A stretch of DNA of 64,000 bases from Epiperipatus broadwayi (lineage: Eukaryota > Onychophora > Udeonychophora > Euonychophora > Peripatidae). Shown piece after piece: positions 29,001 through 41,784 of the stretch (positions within the stretch are counted from its first letter, which is position 1; each line of letters starts with the position of its first letter). The notes beneath the pieces are model-generated. The model was not told the DNA's origin, ran no database searches, and was given only the letters and a program-made list of their open reading frames with translations. The translations under genes and the position numbers were made by a program. The DNA is taken from contig JAQFVV010006313.1 of the NCBI GenBank assembly GCA_028023455.1, positions 663,519 through 727,518 on the forward strand, in the 5' to 3' direction.

Positions 29001-29256
29001 TTAAAGATAGTGAAAAAATATTTTGTGGTTATTAGGATAGCGGTACCTGCTGAGGGAGATGATGAATCTATTGAGCAGGCACAAAATCCTTCTTTACTTA
29101 GATATTTAGCTGGTTCTATTTTTGATCCAGTGTAAATTTTTGTTTCCAGTAATCCAAGTAAGTGTGGTTGTGTATTTCTGATCCATTGTTTAAGTTTATG
29201 AATTTTATGGTTGAGTTCAGGCTTCTTACATTAATTGCTCGAATTTTTAATTTCAT
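26028..29256 (-). pseudogene. LINE-A ORF2: AP-endonuclease, reverse transcriptase, zinc finger
   Basis: The ATG at 29256 (MKLKIRAINVRSLNSTI) opens an endonuclease domain. LLGLLETKIYTG (catalytic E), then PIGDFN, then SSLIDLCFYSP and GHSAQIITI follow in the expected order. Reverse transcriptase motif A is LDIEAAFYSIDIP (27557-27592). Motif B is SEGSPFSSLLFILYINSL, with E where Q is usual. Motif C is PYMDDVTVFL (27272-27283). The C-terminal finger is CRFCH...ETLQHMLYQC with one stop, followed by TFWCTRCTF and ATWSLLKEQ, ending at a TAA at 26028-26030. The full frame is about 1,075 codons, usual for the family. Several stops and frameshifts make it inactive. Confidence 0.9.
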
Positions 29257-29810
29257 TATGTTTAAGTATTGTTTGTGGTTGTGTGTTAGTTATTTGGATA
29301 GTTGTTTGTGGTTGATCTTAAGCATCTTGATAATTTAGTTCTAAATCCTTAGCTCATGTGCTGTTTGTATTATCTAGCTGTGAGTAACTAGAATTGTAAT
29401 ATTGTTCTGTTTTGACATTCTTGACCCTTTTGTTTTTTTTTTTGGTGATCTTCTAGATGAACTTCTTTTCTGCTCTGGGTTAGTTGGTGTACATAGTGAT
29501 GGGTTTGTGCTGAGATCTTCTATTATTTCTCGAGATGTGTTACTTCTGATTGCAAGTTTTGTTAAAGCTATTTTTTCATTATTAACACACTTATTATTTG
29601 TTGTCACTTGTTTATCTGGTATTTTATTTTGGCTTTTTTTTAAATTGATATGTCTAAAAGCACATCATTGTTAATTATAATTTTGATTAGTATCATTTTT
29701 ATTAGTTATTTCAAGTTTATTTCTTATTTTATCTGCTTGCTTTGATGTTTTTGTTTCTTCAAGTTGAATTTCATTTTTATTATGTTTATTTTAAAAATAT
29801 ATTTATTGAC

Positions 29811-31731
29811 ATAATAAAATTGTACAGATGAATAATAAGTGCACTTTGTTAAAGTTGGCTCATCCATTACTGGCATTGGTCTGGTAGATGTATGCCAGAG
29901 CCATACTCTGCACTAGCAGGTTGATAAATGAGTACATACACTCCATTTTGTTGGTATTCATCACCCCTTTTGAGGTTGGCCCAATAATGCTAACTTATCA
30001 TCTGGGATACATGTAGTGTGAAATCAATACCTCTCTAGTAGAATTGGGCATGTTGCATCATAGATTACTTCATTTACGATACACTACAATGTGGATATAT
30101 CAGGTCCAATATTCATGTAGAGTCTGTGGGCCATACTACTAGGCTCCATGTATTAATAAATAAGAATCTAGAGGATAAAATCGTATCCTTGTTTTGAAGA
30201 ACTCTGAGCTTGTCACAAAATATAGAATTGGGGTCTGGTGTTAGTTATGTGAGCTTTGTCCTGCATCTTGTGTACCAAAAAGCATATGTAAGGAAGATAG
30301 ATAACCTGATAACTGTAAAGTCTCCAGAGAAGAGACAACCCCTGATGTCTAGGATTTTATCCACTGCTACAATGCAGTGTTGAAAGATGACACTTCTAAT
30401 ACTGTTATAGCCTGGATATATATTTAACAGATGATTAAAGGTCTCCTCTCCTCTAGAGCAGGCATGACAAATTGGGTCTATTTTATTTAGAAACCATTTG
30501 TAGTGTAAAACTGTATTAGTTGGCATGGAACCCACATTCACCTTGATCAGATAATCCAAAAATTTGGGCTCCAGTAGCAGATATTTAAATATTGTGGTGA
30601 TTTTATGATTGCTGCTTTCTAGGTGAGTATAAATAGCTATATTTTCAGGATTCAGCAGGTGATGTGCCTGCCAAATGCAGATTTTATTATTAAACTCTGC
30701 TGTTGAGTGCCCGATGTATAGAAATTGTTGTTTAATAATGGTTTCAAGCCATGTATCTTTACTGGGGAAAGTCTTTCAGTAGTTATTACAGTCTCTATAA
30801 TATCTGATAAAGTATTTTCCCCAGGTTTACTAAAAGTGAATGCCCTTTTTGGAAATTGATTGTCTGTATTGAATTTAGACCCATAGAATTCTCTCTCGTG
30901 TGAAACTGAAGTCTGTAGATGCTAATTGCAGTGGTCTGTCCTCTCCATAAGAGCTGACCACAGAGCCTCTGAATTTGTAAGCTGAATGATTTGGTAACTG
31001 TCATTATTGGCAAGTAGTAAATTATTTTCACCATGATCTTCATATTAATAAGAGCAATATTCCCTTGTATGTCCTTGATAGTGATTGAACCACCTTAGTA
31101 GCATTGCTTATGATGGATTTTTGTAGGCAGACAGACATAGCAGTCTGTGACTTGAAGATAGGGATGCCCAGAAAACACTGAGGTTCTACTAAAAAATTGG
31201 AAAGTATTTTTTACCAGTGTTGATGCACCAGGATGATGACTTGTGAGGATTGATGAATAACATAATTTTTAGTATAATTGGTAATGATGGAGTAAATTGT
31301 CTTCAGATGTTTACGGGATGGAAGAATCACAAGTATGTCATCCATGTATGCGAAAACCTTAATGTTTTTCTTAAGCTGAGGCACATATATCCCTGGAAGC
31401 TGATCTAGCTCTTTAATCAGAGAGTCAATATACTTAATGAACCATAGACTACTCAATGGTGATCCTTGTGGCATGGATCTTGAAGGGGCAAATCCGTTTG
31501 TGTAATGTTCATTTATGGAAACGTGAATGTGCCTATTATTCAGGAGATTGTAAAAAATATCTGAATTATCTGCTTTGATATGTCCAACTGAGATAGCAAT
31601 TCAAGAAGAATGTTGACATCTACAGTAGCAAAAGCATTGGACACATCTAGATAAACTGCCACAAGTCAGGATTTTCTGTTAGATCTAATGTGATCAGGCA
31701 GAATTTTCACTTCACCAATTGCAGTCAGCAA
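29811..31731 (-). mobile_element. LINE-B: 5'-truncated LINE nested in LINE-A
   Basis: This has the same orientation as its host. It begins just upstream of RT motif A and ends near 29811 in CAATTTTATTAT, without a long (TAA)n tail. Imperfect direct repeats flank it: TATTTATTGAC ending at 29810 and TATTTTTGTTGAC ending at 31744. It belongs to a lineage diverged from LINE-A, with different finger residues and 3' end. Removing it rejoins ORF1 of LINE-A. Confidence 0.85.
30200..31670 (-). pseudogene. LINE-B partial ORF2: reverse transcriptase and zinc finger
   Basis: Motif A is VAVYLDVSNAFATVDVNI (about 31620-31660). After a frameshift comes motif B, RSMPQGSPLSSLWFIKYIDS, and motif C, FAYMDDILVILPS (31337-31348). 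A connection segment follows at 31043-30795 (LLWRGQTTAIS). The C-terminal finger is ICHACSRGEETFNHLL (30480-30430 region). After it YAFWYTRCRTKL and later NTWSLVVW match the WxTRC and TWSL blocks of the other copies. Frameshifts and stops separate the segments, so it is dead. Confidence 0.85.
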
Positions 31732-32735
31732 TTATTTTTGTTGACCTGTTTTGCATTACAGTTGATTATTAAATGTCCTCGATCTTTGCATGTGAAGCAT
31801 TGTTGTCTTAGTTCCTCTATAAAAAGAGTTAATACTGCATCTTTGATCTATAATTTGAATGGGGTATGTTTTCATTTAATTTTATTTTAAATTTAAAGAT
31901 ATTGCTGCCAATCGGTAGGCATATCATTTAGAAAAATTTGCTTTATATATACTGCTTTGTTATAAGGTTGAATTAAGTTATTAAAATCTTGTATGTTGTA
32001 CCTGAAGTACGTGTTATTGATAAGGCCTGTGATATAATTTTGTAAACTTGAATTTACTATTATTAGGGTGTAGTTATGTGGTGTTTTCACCAGAGTTTGA
32101 AATCTTGTTTTTTGGTATTTATCATAAAATTCTATAGCAATGTATCTATTGTTGGAAAGTTCTCCAATATTTGTGATACTATCCCATAGATTTTTTTTTG
32201 TTAACTCATTGTATAATAATTCTCATGGAAATTTATAAAAAGTTAGGTTTTTGTCTGTGACCGCTAGAACTATTGATTTTATTGAACATATATTTTTTGA
32301 ATGTATTAAAAAGTTTTTTTCGGAATAAAGTTGTTAAAGCTAGTGTTGATAAACTGTAATTTTTTTTTCTTTCATAGGTTGACCGGGGGAGGGGCTGTAA
32401 TATCACTGTTTACTAGATTTAGATCATCAATATATGTTAAGTTTACTTTTCTAAAGTGCCCCTAGTTTGTGTTTTTTTTTTTTTTGTAATGTGCTGTCTG
32501 ACTCAATATTTTTTCCTGAAGACGTCATGGTGTTTTATGTTGTGTAAAAGTTTTATTTCTATTAAAAATATAATTTTACTTAATTTTTCAGCATGAAAAA
32601 AAAAATCTCAGTTCTTTGGAAATGGTATCCTTTTTTATTTAAATATTTTTAATATGAAAAATATCGCTTTGTAGGCTAATAACTTTTAATCTTAATTGAG
32701 AGCTGTAGTGAGTGCCTTTTTTTCTGAATAGGAGC

Positions 32736-33105
<370 letters not shown>

Positions 33106-33395
33106 GTTTCAAAAAGAAACTTCATTCAGACTAGAAGAGTAGGTTACTTTAGTAATTTCCATTTACATGTGTTTATATTGATATTTCTGAGGATTAGGTA
33201 TATTGTGTCCGTCTAAGTTTTTTACAAGTCTTGACCAATATAAACTGGGTGAATGGTGGATTGTTTATTTCAAGTTATAATTTTAAATCTGTTTGACCTC
33301 TGTTAGATATTTTTAATTCCATTGGTATTCTTTAAATTATTTCTCAAAGTTATCTTCTTTATATTTGTATAATTAAGATACATGTATAAAGAAAA
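33106..33395 (-). mobile_element. LINE-E: 3' untranslated fragment of the LINE-C family
   Basis: On the minus strand it ends in AACCTACTCTTCTAGTCTGA, then ATGAAG and the hairpin GTTTCTTTTTGAAAC (33106-33120). The upstream ~270 bases match the LINE-C 3' UTR (about 4850-5107). No coding part remains. A T-run lies at its right edge (about 33399-33420). Confidence 0.8.
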
Positions 33396-36300
33396 TGTTT
33401 TTTTTTTTTTTTTTTTTTTTAAATAGAGGTAAATTCATTTTTATATGCAAGTATAACACATATGTTTGCAAATATCCCACATATCATATATTAGTGTGAA
33501 TAATTTAATTTTGAATGCCTGTAAATGTATTAGTTAACAGGGTTATATCAACCAGTAAAATGTAATTTTATTATTATTGAATTTAATTATTCTATATACA
33601 TTGATTTAATGATGAAGTGGATTTTGTTATCATTTGATGCTTGCTCCATTCTGTGAAGTAACGTTTAAATAGAAGAATAGTAACCTTAATTTTTAGGTGT
33701 ATATTTTAGATAGTGGCTTTATTTTTTTTGCTTATTGTAGTAAAATGCAAGTATATTTATTTACTTATTTTCTTTCACATAAGAGATGATAAATGTCTCT
33801 TATTATGTATTTTGGGTAAGTATAGGATAACACCCAAATAAATTTATTTTCTATAAATGATTATAAATGCCTCATATTGTATATTGTGAGTAAATGTATA
33901 CGTATATATTAATTATATTTTGCCTTTAATCAGTTTAAAGTACAATTCATTATGTATTAGTTTAAACTAATATCCTAGAAGTTTATATTCATTAAAAGTA
34001 GATAAGTCATATACTAAAGAGATATGAACAGTTTGTTGAAAATCCTTCATCTGTGAAACACACATATTGATTATAATTTAAATTTTATATATTGTAGTAT
34101 TAAATAATTGTAATTTGTTTTTATAACCCTTGTTAATGTTTTTTTAAGTACTTAAAAAAGTAAAAACATTTCTTAAATATGAGAGGTTGATTTGTTTACT
34201 ATTTATAAATGCTAACAAATTTAATAGATTAAAATAAACACAAAGAAAAGAAAATACTTCATATTTTTTCATATTATAATATCACTTAATTATGTAATTT
34301 TTCATTATATTTTTTCAGATAGAAGACAAAAAAAATAAAATTACATTTTTCACTCTCTTTTGATAAATTTTGCAAACGTTCTTTTTTTACAACTTTAAAA
34401 TCCATGTATATATTTTTTATTTTTATTTTTTTAAAAAATCAAAAGATGTCAGGATAATTGAATAAGAGAGAATTCAAATTTTTTAAACTCAAAGATTATA
34501 AGTGCTGTAATAAAATATTTGATGATCGCAAACCTTGCATGATTACTTGGAGAAATTATTACAATATTCTATAAAGTTGATTTTGTGAAAAAATATGTTT
34601 ACTTTTGTATAGAAATTGTATGGTTATTAGAAAGGAAAAATATATATTATTACTTATTTTTTTTTTTTACAGAAATGTTTTACTTTTAAATTTAAAAACT
34701 TATATTCTTGTGAGGAATGTCACTATTGTAATTACAACTTTGGAAATTTCAGCAGCCTAAAAAATGTCACCACTAAACATAGTAAACATTAATAATAAAT
34801 TGTCAATATTTAAAACATATTTGCTAATTATTGAAAATAATTCATTCAGATTTGTAAAATAAACATCAAACAAAGAAGACATTCATTTTGCAATTTGCAT
34901 CTTCTCCACTTGTAATTTGATGATGGTTAAATGTATGTAAATCTATATAGTTTTTTTTTTTTTATTAAATTTGGTTTTCATATTTTCTATGTCAATCCTA
35001 AGATTATTATTTAACACCATGATGGATTTACTGGTTACATACTAGAATTGCCAAAATATTTAAAGTATATTCACCCTAAGACATTAATCTTACACACATA
35101 CAGATATTTTATTTTGTTCTATAATATTAAATTACCATTAGCTATTATAACATTATAAGATTTTTTTACACTTTACATTGTATATAGAAAAAAAAATGGT
35201 GCTTACATTAAAATAATTTCTATGATTATTTATTTATTTATTTATTTATTTTATATTTATTTCAGAATTAATAAAATGCTCTTTGATTCAGAGATATATT
35301 TACATAAAAACACATCCACATATTTAGTAGAAATAGTTGTAATTAACTTTTTTACAAAGATAAGCTGTGATAGTTCTATCCAATTTGACATTTTAGATGG
35401 CATGATTGCACTGTGATCAGCACTTTTCTATATTATTTAAACCAATGTATATGCTAAATTATGAGATGTGACAGTCTAAGAAACTTTTGTTTTTAATGTA
35501 TTAATTTAAAAAATTCCAAGTGATGTCAGAATTATACAGATCTTTATGGACCTTTGTTTGTGATTGACAGTACATGCTATTATTCTGACAAAACTATGAA
35601 TTATGAAGAGGTGGTTATTTGTGATTGGCTGATGCTTTAGATTTATTTTTCCTGTGGCTAAATGTCATACATAATATGAGTTTTCAGTAATTGTTAATGA
35701 GTATGATACAATATTTTTTGTAAAATACTTATTATCAAAGTAAAAACTATGTCACTAAGTGAGGGTTATTTTTGAAATCATTATATTTTAAAAAAGTCAG
35801 TTTTTAAAGTATATGATCGTATTTTATAAAATCTGCAAATTACCACAGAAAATCCATTAGAGGCTAAAAAAGAAAATCATTTTTGTAAAAACTGTAAGTT
35901 TTAAATATTTTAATAACAATTAATAATATTTTCACTTTTACAATTTTTTTTGTTTCTCTGATAATAAATAGTTTTAAATATATCATTTTTAATAACATAA
36001 AATTCTAACAACTAATACATCATGCTTTTAACTTTTTAAAATAGATAGCATGAAGCCAATAATGATGCTTGCCTTTGTTATTGGTAACATTTTTAGTTAG
36101 ATATTTATTTTCACAATTTTAAAATACTAATTTTTCATCTTTAGAATTTTAAATATTAGAAGGCTTAAATATTTATAATGTAGCTATAAGTGATTTTTTA
36201 ATATATGTAAATAGATTTAATTGCCAACAAAAATTAAACATGGGGGATCAGGTTTGACATTAAAAGAATTAAATAATAAAATACATTTTATCCTTTCTTA

Positions 36301-39300
36301 TTCTGTCTAAGTTTAGATATATATTTATTATTATTTTGCATTCTTAGTGAGTGGTACATATAATTTTAAGCTTAAATAATTCATAGGTCAAAACAAAGTC
36401 TCTCTTTTCCACAATACTGTTACAATTTGGTACCAAACACAGGGCCAAACAAATATTTTGTATAGTTGTGATTTTATGTTTCTTATGTTTTAAATGTAAT
36501 CTGATAAATTATTTTAACAATATTATGCTAATATTATTTTTCAATGACAATGCATATTAATTTAAGTATCACTAAGGGTAATCTTTATATAAAAATACCT
36601 TGTTTAGTGAAGGAAACAATCAGTTATCAAAGATATAAATTTTTTGTGCTTTTGTTAGATGACTTTCATATTAAGAAAAAGTGGATGGAGTATTTAGAAA
36701 ACTCCATACTATTACATTTATTGATATAGGTATATGTTTAAAAATATGTTTGTGCTTTGTTATACTAATATACGGGATTATGACTGATACTAAATAAATA
36801 TCTTGGGATGGTCTCAAGTTAAAAATTGTGAATTTTAAAATATCCATCAAAACATTAGGCCAATGTTTAAGGCTGTATTAAAATATTTAGAATATAAGGT
36901 CGGTGTTAATTCAAAAAAGTTTGAAATTCTCAAAACTAGAATTGTTAATAATTCTAAAAAAATAAAAGCTGATAATAACACTAAAATAGATACTAATTTT
37001 CAGAAAATAAAAGTTAAAATTGAGAATTGTATTGACCATCAATAGGAAGGTATCATAATAAATACACAGGAACGCAGAATGCGAGTTCAAATAGTAGTAG
37101 ATGAATTTGAAAATAATAATTTTGAAATTAGGGGTTTTTTTTAGTTACTGATTATTTAATATACTTATAAATAAATAAATAAATAGAAAATTAAAAAAAT
37201 GACATTGATTGCAATATATAACAGTTTAAACTAAAATAAATATATTCACTTAACCAAATAGTGTTTAATAAGATTTCAGCTTAACTTTTAATAATTTCAT
37301 ATTCATTACAGTCAATAAAATGTAAATGAGAAAATACTAAAATAATACAATAAATGATTAAAACATGTAATTTTTTTAATATTTTAGCTAGCTGAATATT
37401 TAACATGAAAATGAAATATAGAACGATTCTTATTAAGTTGTTATTAAAGTATAATGTAATCAGTAATTTATGAATAATCATAAAATTCAATATTAATTAA
37501 TACAAAGAAAAATATATATTGATATAAGAAATGTAATAAATAAATAAAATATATAAATTAATAAATGATTGACATAATCTTGATTATGATATTTGATTCT
37601 TAATTAATTATCAAATGTATGAATTTATATATTGTATAAATTTATTACTCATGTATCTAGCAGATGTTATGAGGAATGATACACTAATAAACCAGAAAAA
37701 GTATTATATTTGCATAAGCACTTACAAATAAAACTCTTAAAATATATTTTAAAAATTAGCTATATCCATTTAGTTTGTTTTCAGATTTTTCTTAAGTTAA
37801 GATTAACAATTTAAGTTCAAAATTATATTGTTATCAAGGAACATGAAGTACACATTCTCCTAAGCATAATTTAAAAATATTTATACTTAATCTGTATTGA
37901 TTTTTAATTATATATAAATAATGAAAACCAACAAATATACTATAAAATTTTAAATAACATTTAAAATTAATATTAATAAAGATACTATTTTTAAATTTTG
38001 TTTTAAAATAGTCTAAATTTTTGTTTGATTAGTTTATATTTCATTTAGTATAAACAAAGATATAGATTCTACAGTAACAAAATATATAATGAAAATGTAT
38101 GACCGGGTTAATCTTTCCAATAATCATTGATTCTTAACTAAAATTCCATTAAAAAGCATATTTATTAATACATATCAACCGAATAATATTTGTAGAAACA
38201 TTAGGAAATTAAACTTTATTAGTTGTGAGATCTCTGATTAATATCTGTATTTTTCATACTATGAAGACGTATAATGTGAGCATTATATTTGAAGTTCAAT
38301 CATATTTTCATCTCATAATTCAAAACAGAATTTTTATCTACTTGAATGAAATATACATTTTAAATCAAATATTTCATTGTAAAGCATTGAGACATTAATA
38401 TTTTCATTTTTATATAAATAATAGTATTGTTTAATACTTTGATATTTTTATAATTACACTGTCATAGCTTCACAATTTTAATCCAGAATGAAATTCAAGT
38501 TGTATAATTAGTTATTTTTACCAATATATATTGTAGTACCAATAGTAATCCACAATATTTTATATTACTGTGAAATTATAAATAAATTGTACATTGAAAG
38601 AATGTTATTCCAAAATGTTAATGAAATTGTCAAAAGATAGTAATCTTTCAGAAGAAACATTTATTCTTTGTCTAACCATTTATTTTATTTTATAATTCAA
38701 CTATTAATATTATATATAATACATTGACTTTGCTTATTAAAAAACAGATTAAGAGAGTCTCAATCTAAAATCAGGGGCTTTACATACCATTTTCCTAATG
38801 ATGAAACATTTAAGTCATTATATTAGATATTGTTATTATGGTTTCACTCAAATATAACCCATTGCTATTGTCTCTGATATAAAAAGTTATATTTCACTCA
38901 ATAATTTTTTTTTTGAAATGCAGCAGTGTTTGTGAAATTAATGTGTATCTTAACTTGTAAGAAAAAAATATTTAAATAATAATAATACTAAATAGGCACA
39001 TTAAAATACATTTTATAAGCATAATTTAAATAAGATATAAATACACTTTTACATTCATTTATTCAATATGCTATATTTTATAATTTTTAAAATATCTATT
39101 AAAATAAATATATATAAAATAATATTTTAAAATATCGATAATTTAAGATTGTTTTAATTGTGCAAATACAATGTACATACACATAATCTAAATAGTAATT
39201 GACTATTTTATATATTTATATTTGTGTCTTATTGGTTATGCATATGCAGTAAATAAAAATATCAATAAACAAATCTATTATTAAATAATTCAACTAATTC

Positions 39301-41452
39301 AATCTTTATTATGATAAAATAATAACTTTATTATGATATACAATTTAATATGCTATTTCTTAAAAAAAAATTAAAATTCACAAATATTATCTTATATTGT
39401 AAACTATTGTACTTTTTAAAACAATTGAATAATATAATAAACCAACAACTTATTTTACAAAAATAAAATGATTTGGGTTTTAAATCTATCAAGATGGTAC
39501 AATATATTGTAATGGGTACAGGCACCATTAATTTTTTTTTTTTAAATTAGACAGGAAAAATAAAAGTTCGCAAATAAAAACTTTTTTAATAATTAAAAAT
39601 TGTAAATTAAAAATCATCTAAACTCTAATATATAAAATCACACAGATGAAAAATTGTTAAACGAAAACTTTATTAAAAAAAAAGAAAAAGTTTTAAAACT
39701 AAATATGAAGAAAAAGACTTAAAAGATTTAAAGATAAAAAAAATTAATTGTTATTGAAAAATGGAAATGATTATTTTAATTAGTCCAAGTGAACTAGCCC
39801 TTGGAAATTTCATAATACATAATCTAAGGTCAGATAGGAGATAAAAACAATGAGAACAGAATGGTCAATAAAAGAAATCACTCAGGAATCAGACCTCAGT
39901 GAAAATACTATCACCATCATCATGACATAATGTCCACTGGATCCTAAAGTCTACCATAAAAAGTAAATGAAAATTAATTTAAGGAGAGATGTGTGACAGC
40001 AGTGGTGATATGTGTTAGTGCAGATTGAAGGAGAAGGGATTAAAAAGATGCACTCTTCAATCCCTTTAGTTCTGCTAAAAAAAGAAAGAGAAATGACCAA
40101 TCATTTTCTACATTGAGTACCAGCTAAAGTAAAACACCTCTGGATGAATCAGTAAAACAGCCAACAGAATACCAATCTCTTTAGGATGGCATGGGAATTC
40201 ACGTTCAAATGGCAAGCAATGGATAAAGATGAACTTTTTAAAACCATAAGAACTTTATGAACATTTTCAAAACAATAACTCTAAGTATAAAATTTTCCCA
40301 GTATTTAAAATAATTGCAATAGAAATTCCTATCTGACCAAACATAATCAGTTATTAATTATTTGATTGAATGTATTATTTATTTGTTTAAATCATTTCCA
40401 TTTTTTTTATTAATATTTATTGTATACATAATTTAAATGCATTAAATTTAAGTTGGGTATAGATGCTTGCATAGATTTGTTAACATTTTAATTATGTTTT
40501 GTTTTTATATTTGATTAAAATATATAGACATTCGGTAAATAATGATACCTTAGGTTGATTGTCTAAAATGTATTTATTCGGATGTCTTTTAAGTCATTGT
40601 TGTCAATATGGCATCTTATGAAGAATGCCATTGGGTTTCTTGTAAATTTCCCTTTGCAATTCCATCAATGACTTTATATTTTGATCGTTTATGTTTATTT
40701 TGAAATGTTTTTAACCATGTAATCTATGTAGCCGATCTATACTCAACATTATAAAACAAACTATTATAAAATTAATCTGTGCAAAATTATATAAATGTTA
40801 AATTTAAGTCGGATGTGAATGGCTATATAAATTTGTAAAGTTATGTTAATTAATTGAGGGTTAATCTTGGGTTATTTGTTTTGTAGTTAAATTGGGTCAA
40901 TGGATTGGATATATTAGCATAATTAGTAGATGTAGTATGAGATGTCGCTATGTGCAGGATCGCATATTATGCTGCACAACCCATTTTTGCCTATGGAAGG
41001 GATAGTAAGATGAAAAATGCAGTTCCTTCCTATGGAGTTTTTCTTATTGTTCTTCTTGCCAGACAGATGTAGCATTCCTGTTTGGATGAGAGTCAATGTC
41101 TTCTTAACTATGCTGTTCAGATGTACATTCCTGACAGTATGGTATTTTGTGCTGTCATATTCATACTGCATTAAATAAATCGATGTATCAGATGGATTGA
41201 CGTAGGTTTAACTGCAAACTTTTGGCCTAAGGTTAAATAAAAGATAGAATATTTTCTTTTCAAATGTAATTTATGTAGTTTATTCATACTCGACACTCTT
41301 AAAAAAATATTATTGAATTCATCTGTGAGGATGGTTTGCCTACTTTATACATTTTCTAGGTTCAAGTAGCCTAGTGGTGCTCTGTAGTGTAGATACGGTA
41401 AGACTGGTAACTTCCACTTCTTTTCAGACCGTTATAATATATATATAATATT

Positions 41453-41483
<31 letters not shown>

Positions 41484-41520
41484 TAAATACAAGTATATTG
41501 TCTACAATGAATTTAATTCA
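33396..41520. other. Non-coding AT-rich desert
   Basis: No gene is recognised in 8 kb. Open frames reach only ~82 codons. A less AT-rich patch at about 39780-40270 and an 82-codon minus-strand frame at 40923-41171 look like worn repeat remnants but match nothing I know. Weak direct repeats occur near 40445/40800 (AAATTTAAGT followed by GGATGTGAATGG-like sequence). (AT)n runs lie at about 41430-41480. Confidence 0.45.
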
Positions 41521-41744
41521 ATCAGAAGGGATTTGAATTCAGACTTTTAAGCTCTCTACAGCCATCCACTCTAGCTTATATAATTGATACACATGACATC
41601 TGTGTGACAATAAATAATTTCTAATATATATATATATGACAATAAATAATTTCTAATATATATATATATCATTCTGAACTAGCACTCATTGTATATGATG
41701 AAGTGGATGTCTGTAGAGAACTTGAACATCTGAGTTCAAATCTA

Positions 41745-41750
<6 letters not shown>
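41521..41750. repeat. Inverted repeat, ~55-nt arms, with an internal 32-bp tandem pair
   Basis: The left arm (about 41521-41575) pairs imperfectly with the right arm (about 41699-41750). The arms carry AGTGGATG with CTGTAGAGA, and TTCAAATC. Between them a 32-base unit, ACAATAAATAATTTCTAA plus (TA)n, occurs twice at about 41608-41670. The TTCAAATC word resembles a polymerase III B box, so the arms may be SINE-like, but this is weak. Confidence 0.6.

Positions 41751-41784
<34 letters not shown>

Larger units (their letters stand above)
29797..31744. repeat. Imperfect target-site duplication around LINE-B
   Basis: On the minus strand GTCAATAAATAT (about 29799-29810) and GTCAACAAAAATAA (about 31731-31744) flank LINE-B. 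Both fit the same place in the ORF1 reading frame of LINE-A (…Q-V-N-K). The mismatches point to an old insertion. Confidence 0.6.
29374..32375 (-). pseudogene. LINE-A ORF1 with CCHC zinc knuckle, split by LINE-B
   Basis: It starts at an ATG at 32375 (MKEKKNYSLSTLALTTLF). After a frameshift a long coding stretch includes NLWDSITNIGELSNNRYIAI and then NYTLIIVNSSLQNYITGLIN, ending DMPTDWQQYL. After another shift comes QQCFTCKDRGHLIINCNAKQ (about 31745-31805), a CX2CX4HX4C knuckle that binds nucleic acid in Gag and LINE ORF1 proteins. LINE-B then intervenes (29811-31731). The frame resumes as a K/N/E-rich segment with two stops and a basic Ser/Arg tail (KRSSSRRSPKKKTKGSR). The stop is about 115 bases before the ORF2 start. 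Confidence 0.8.
25768..32735 (-). mobile_element. LINE-A: near full-length two-ORF non-LTR retrotransposon
   Basis: On the minus strand the order is a probable 5' UTR (32735-32376), ORF1 with a CCHC knuckle (32375 to 29374, interrupted by LINE-B), ORF2 (29256-26028), a short 3' UTR with AATCAATAAA, the 3' end CTTTTTGAAAG, and a (TAA)n tail. Without LINE-B the element is about 5 kb, normal for a LINE. The domain set (CCHC ORF1; AP-endonuclease, RT and C-terminal CX2C finger in ORF2) excludes the R2/R4-type restriction-like-endonuclease clades. I cannot name the clade by eye. Confidence 0.9.

Noticed and set aside
39780-40270. Possible exon or transposase remnant in a less AT-rich patch
   Set aside because: Translations contain frequent stops and no recognisable motif; left as anonymous sequence.
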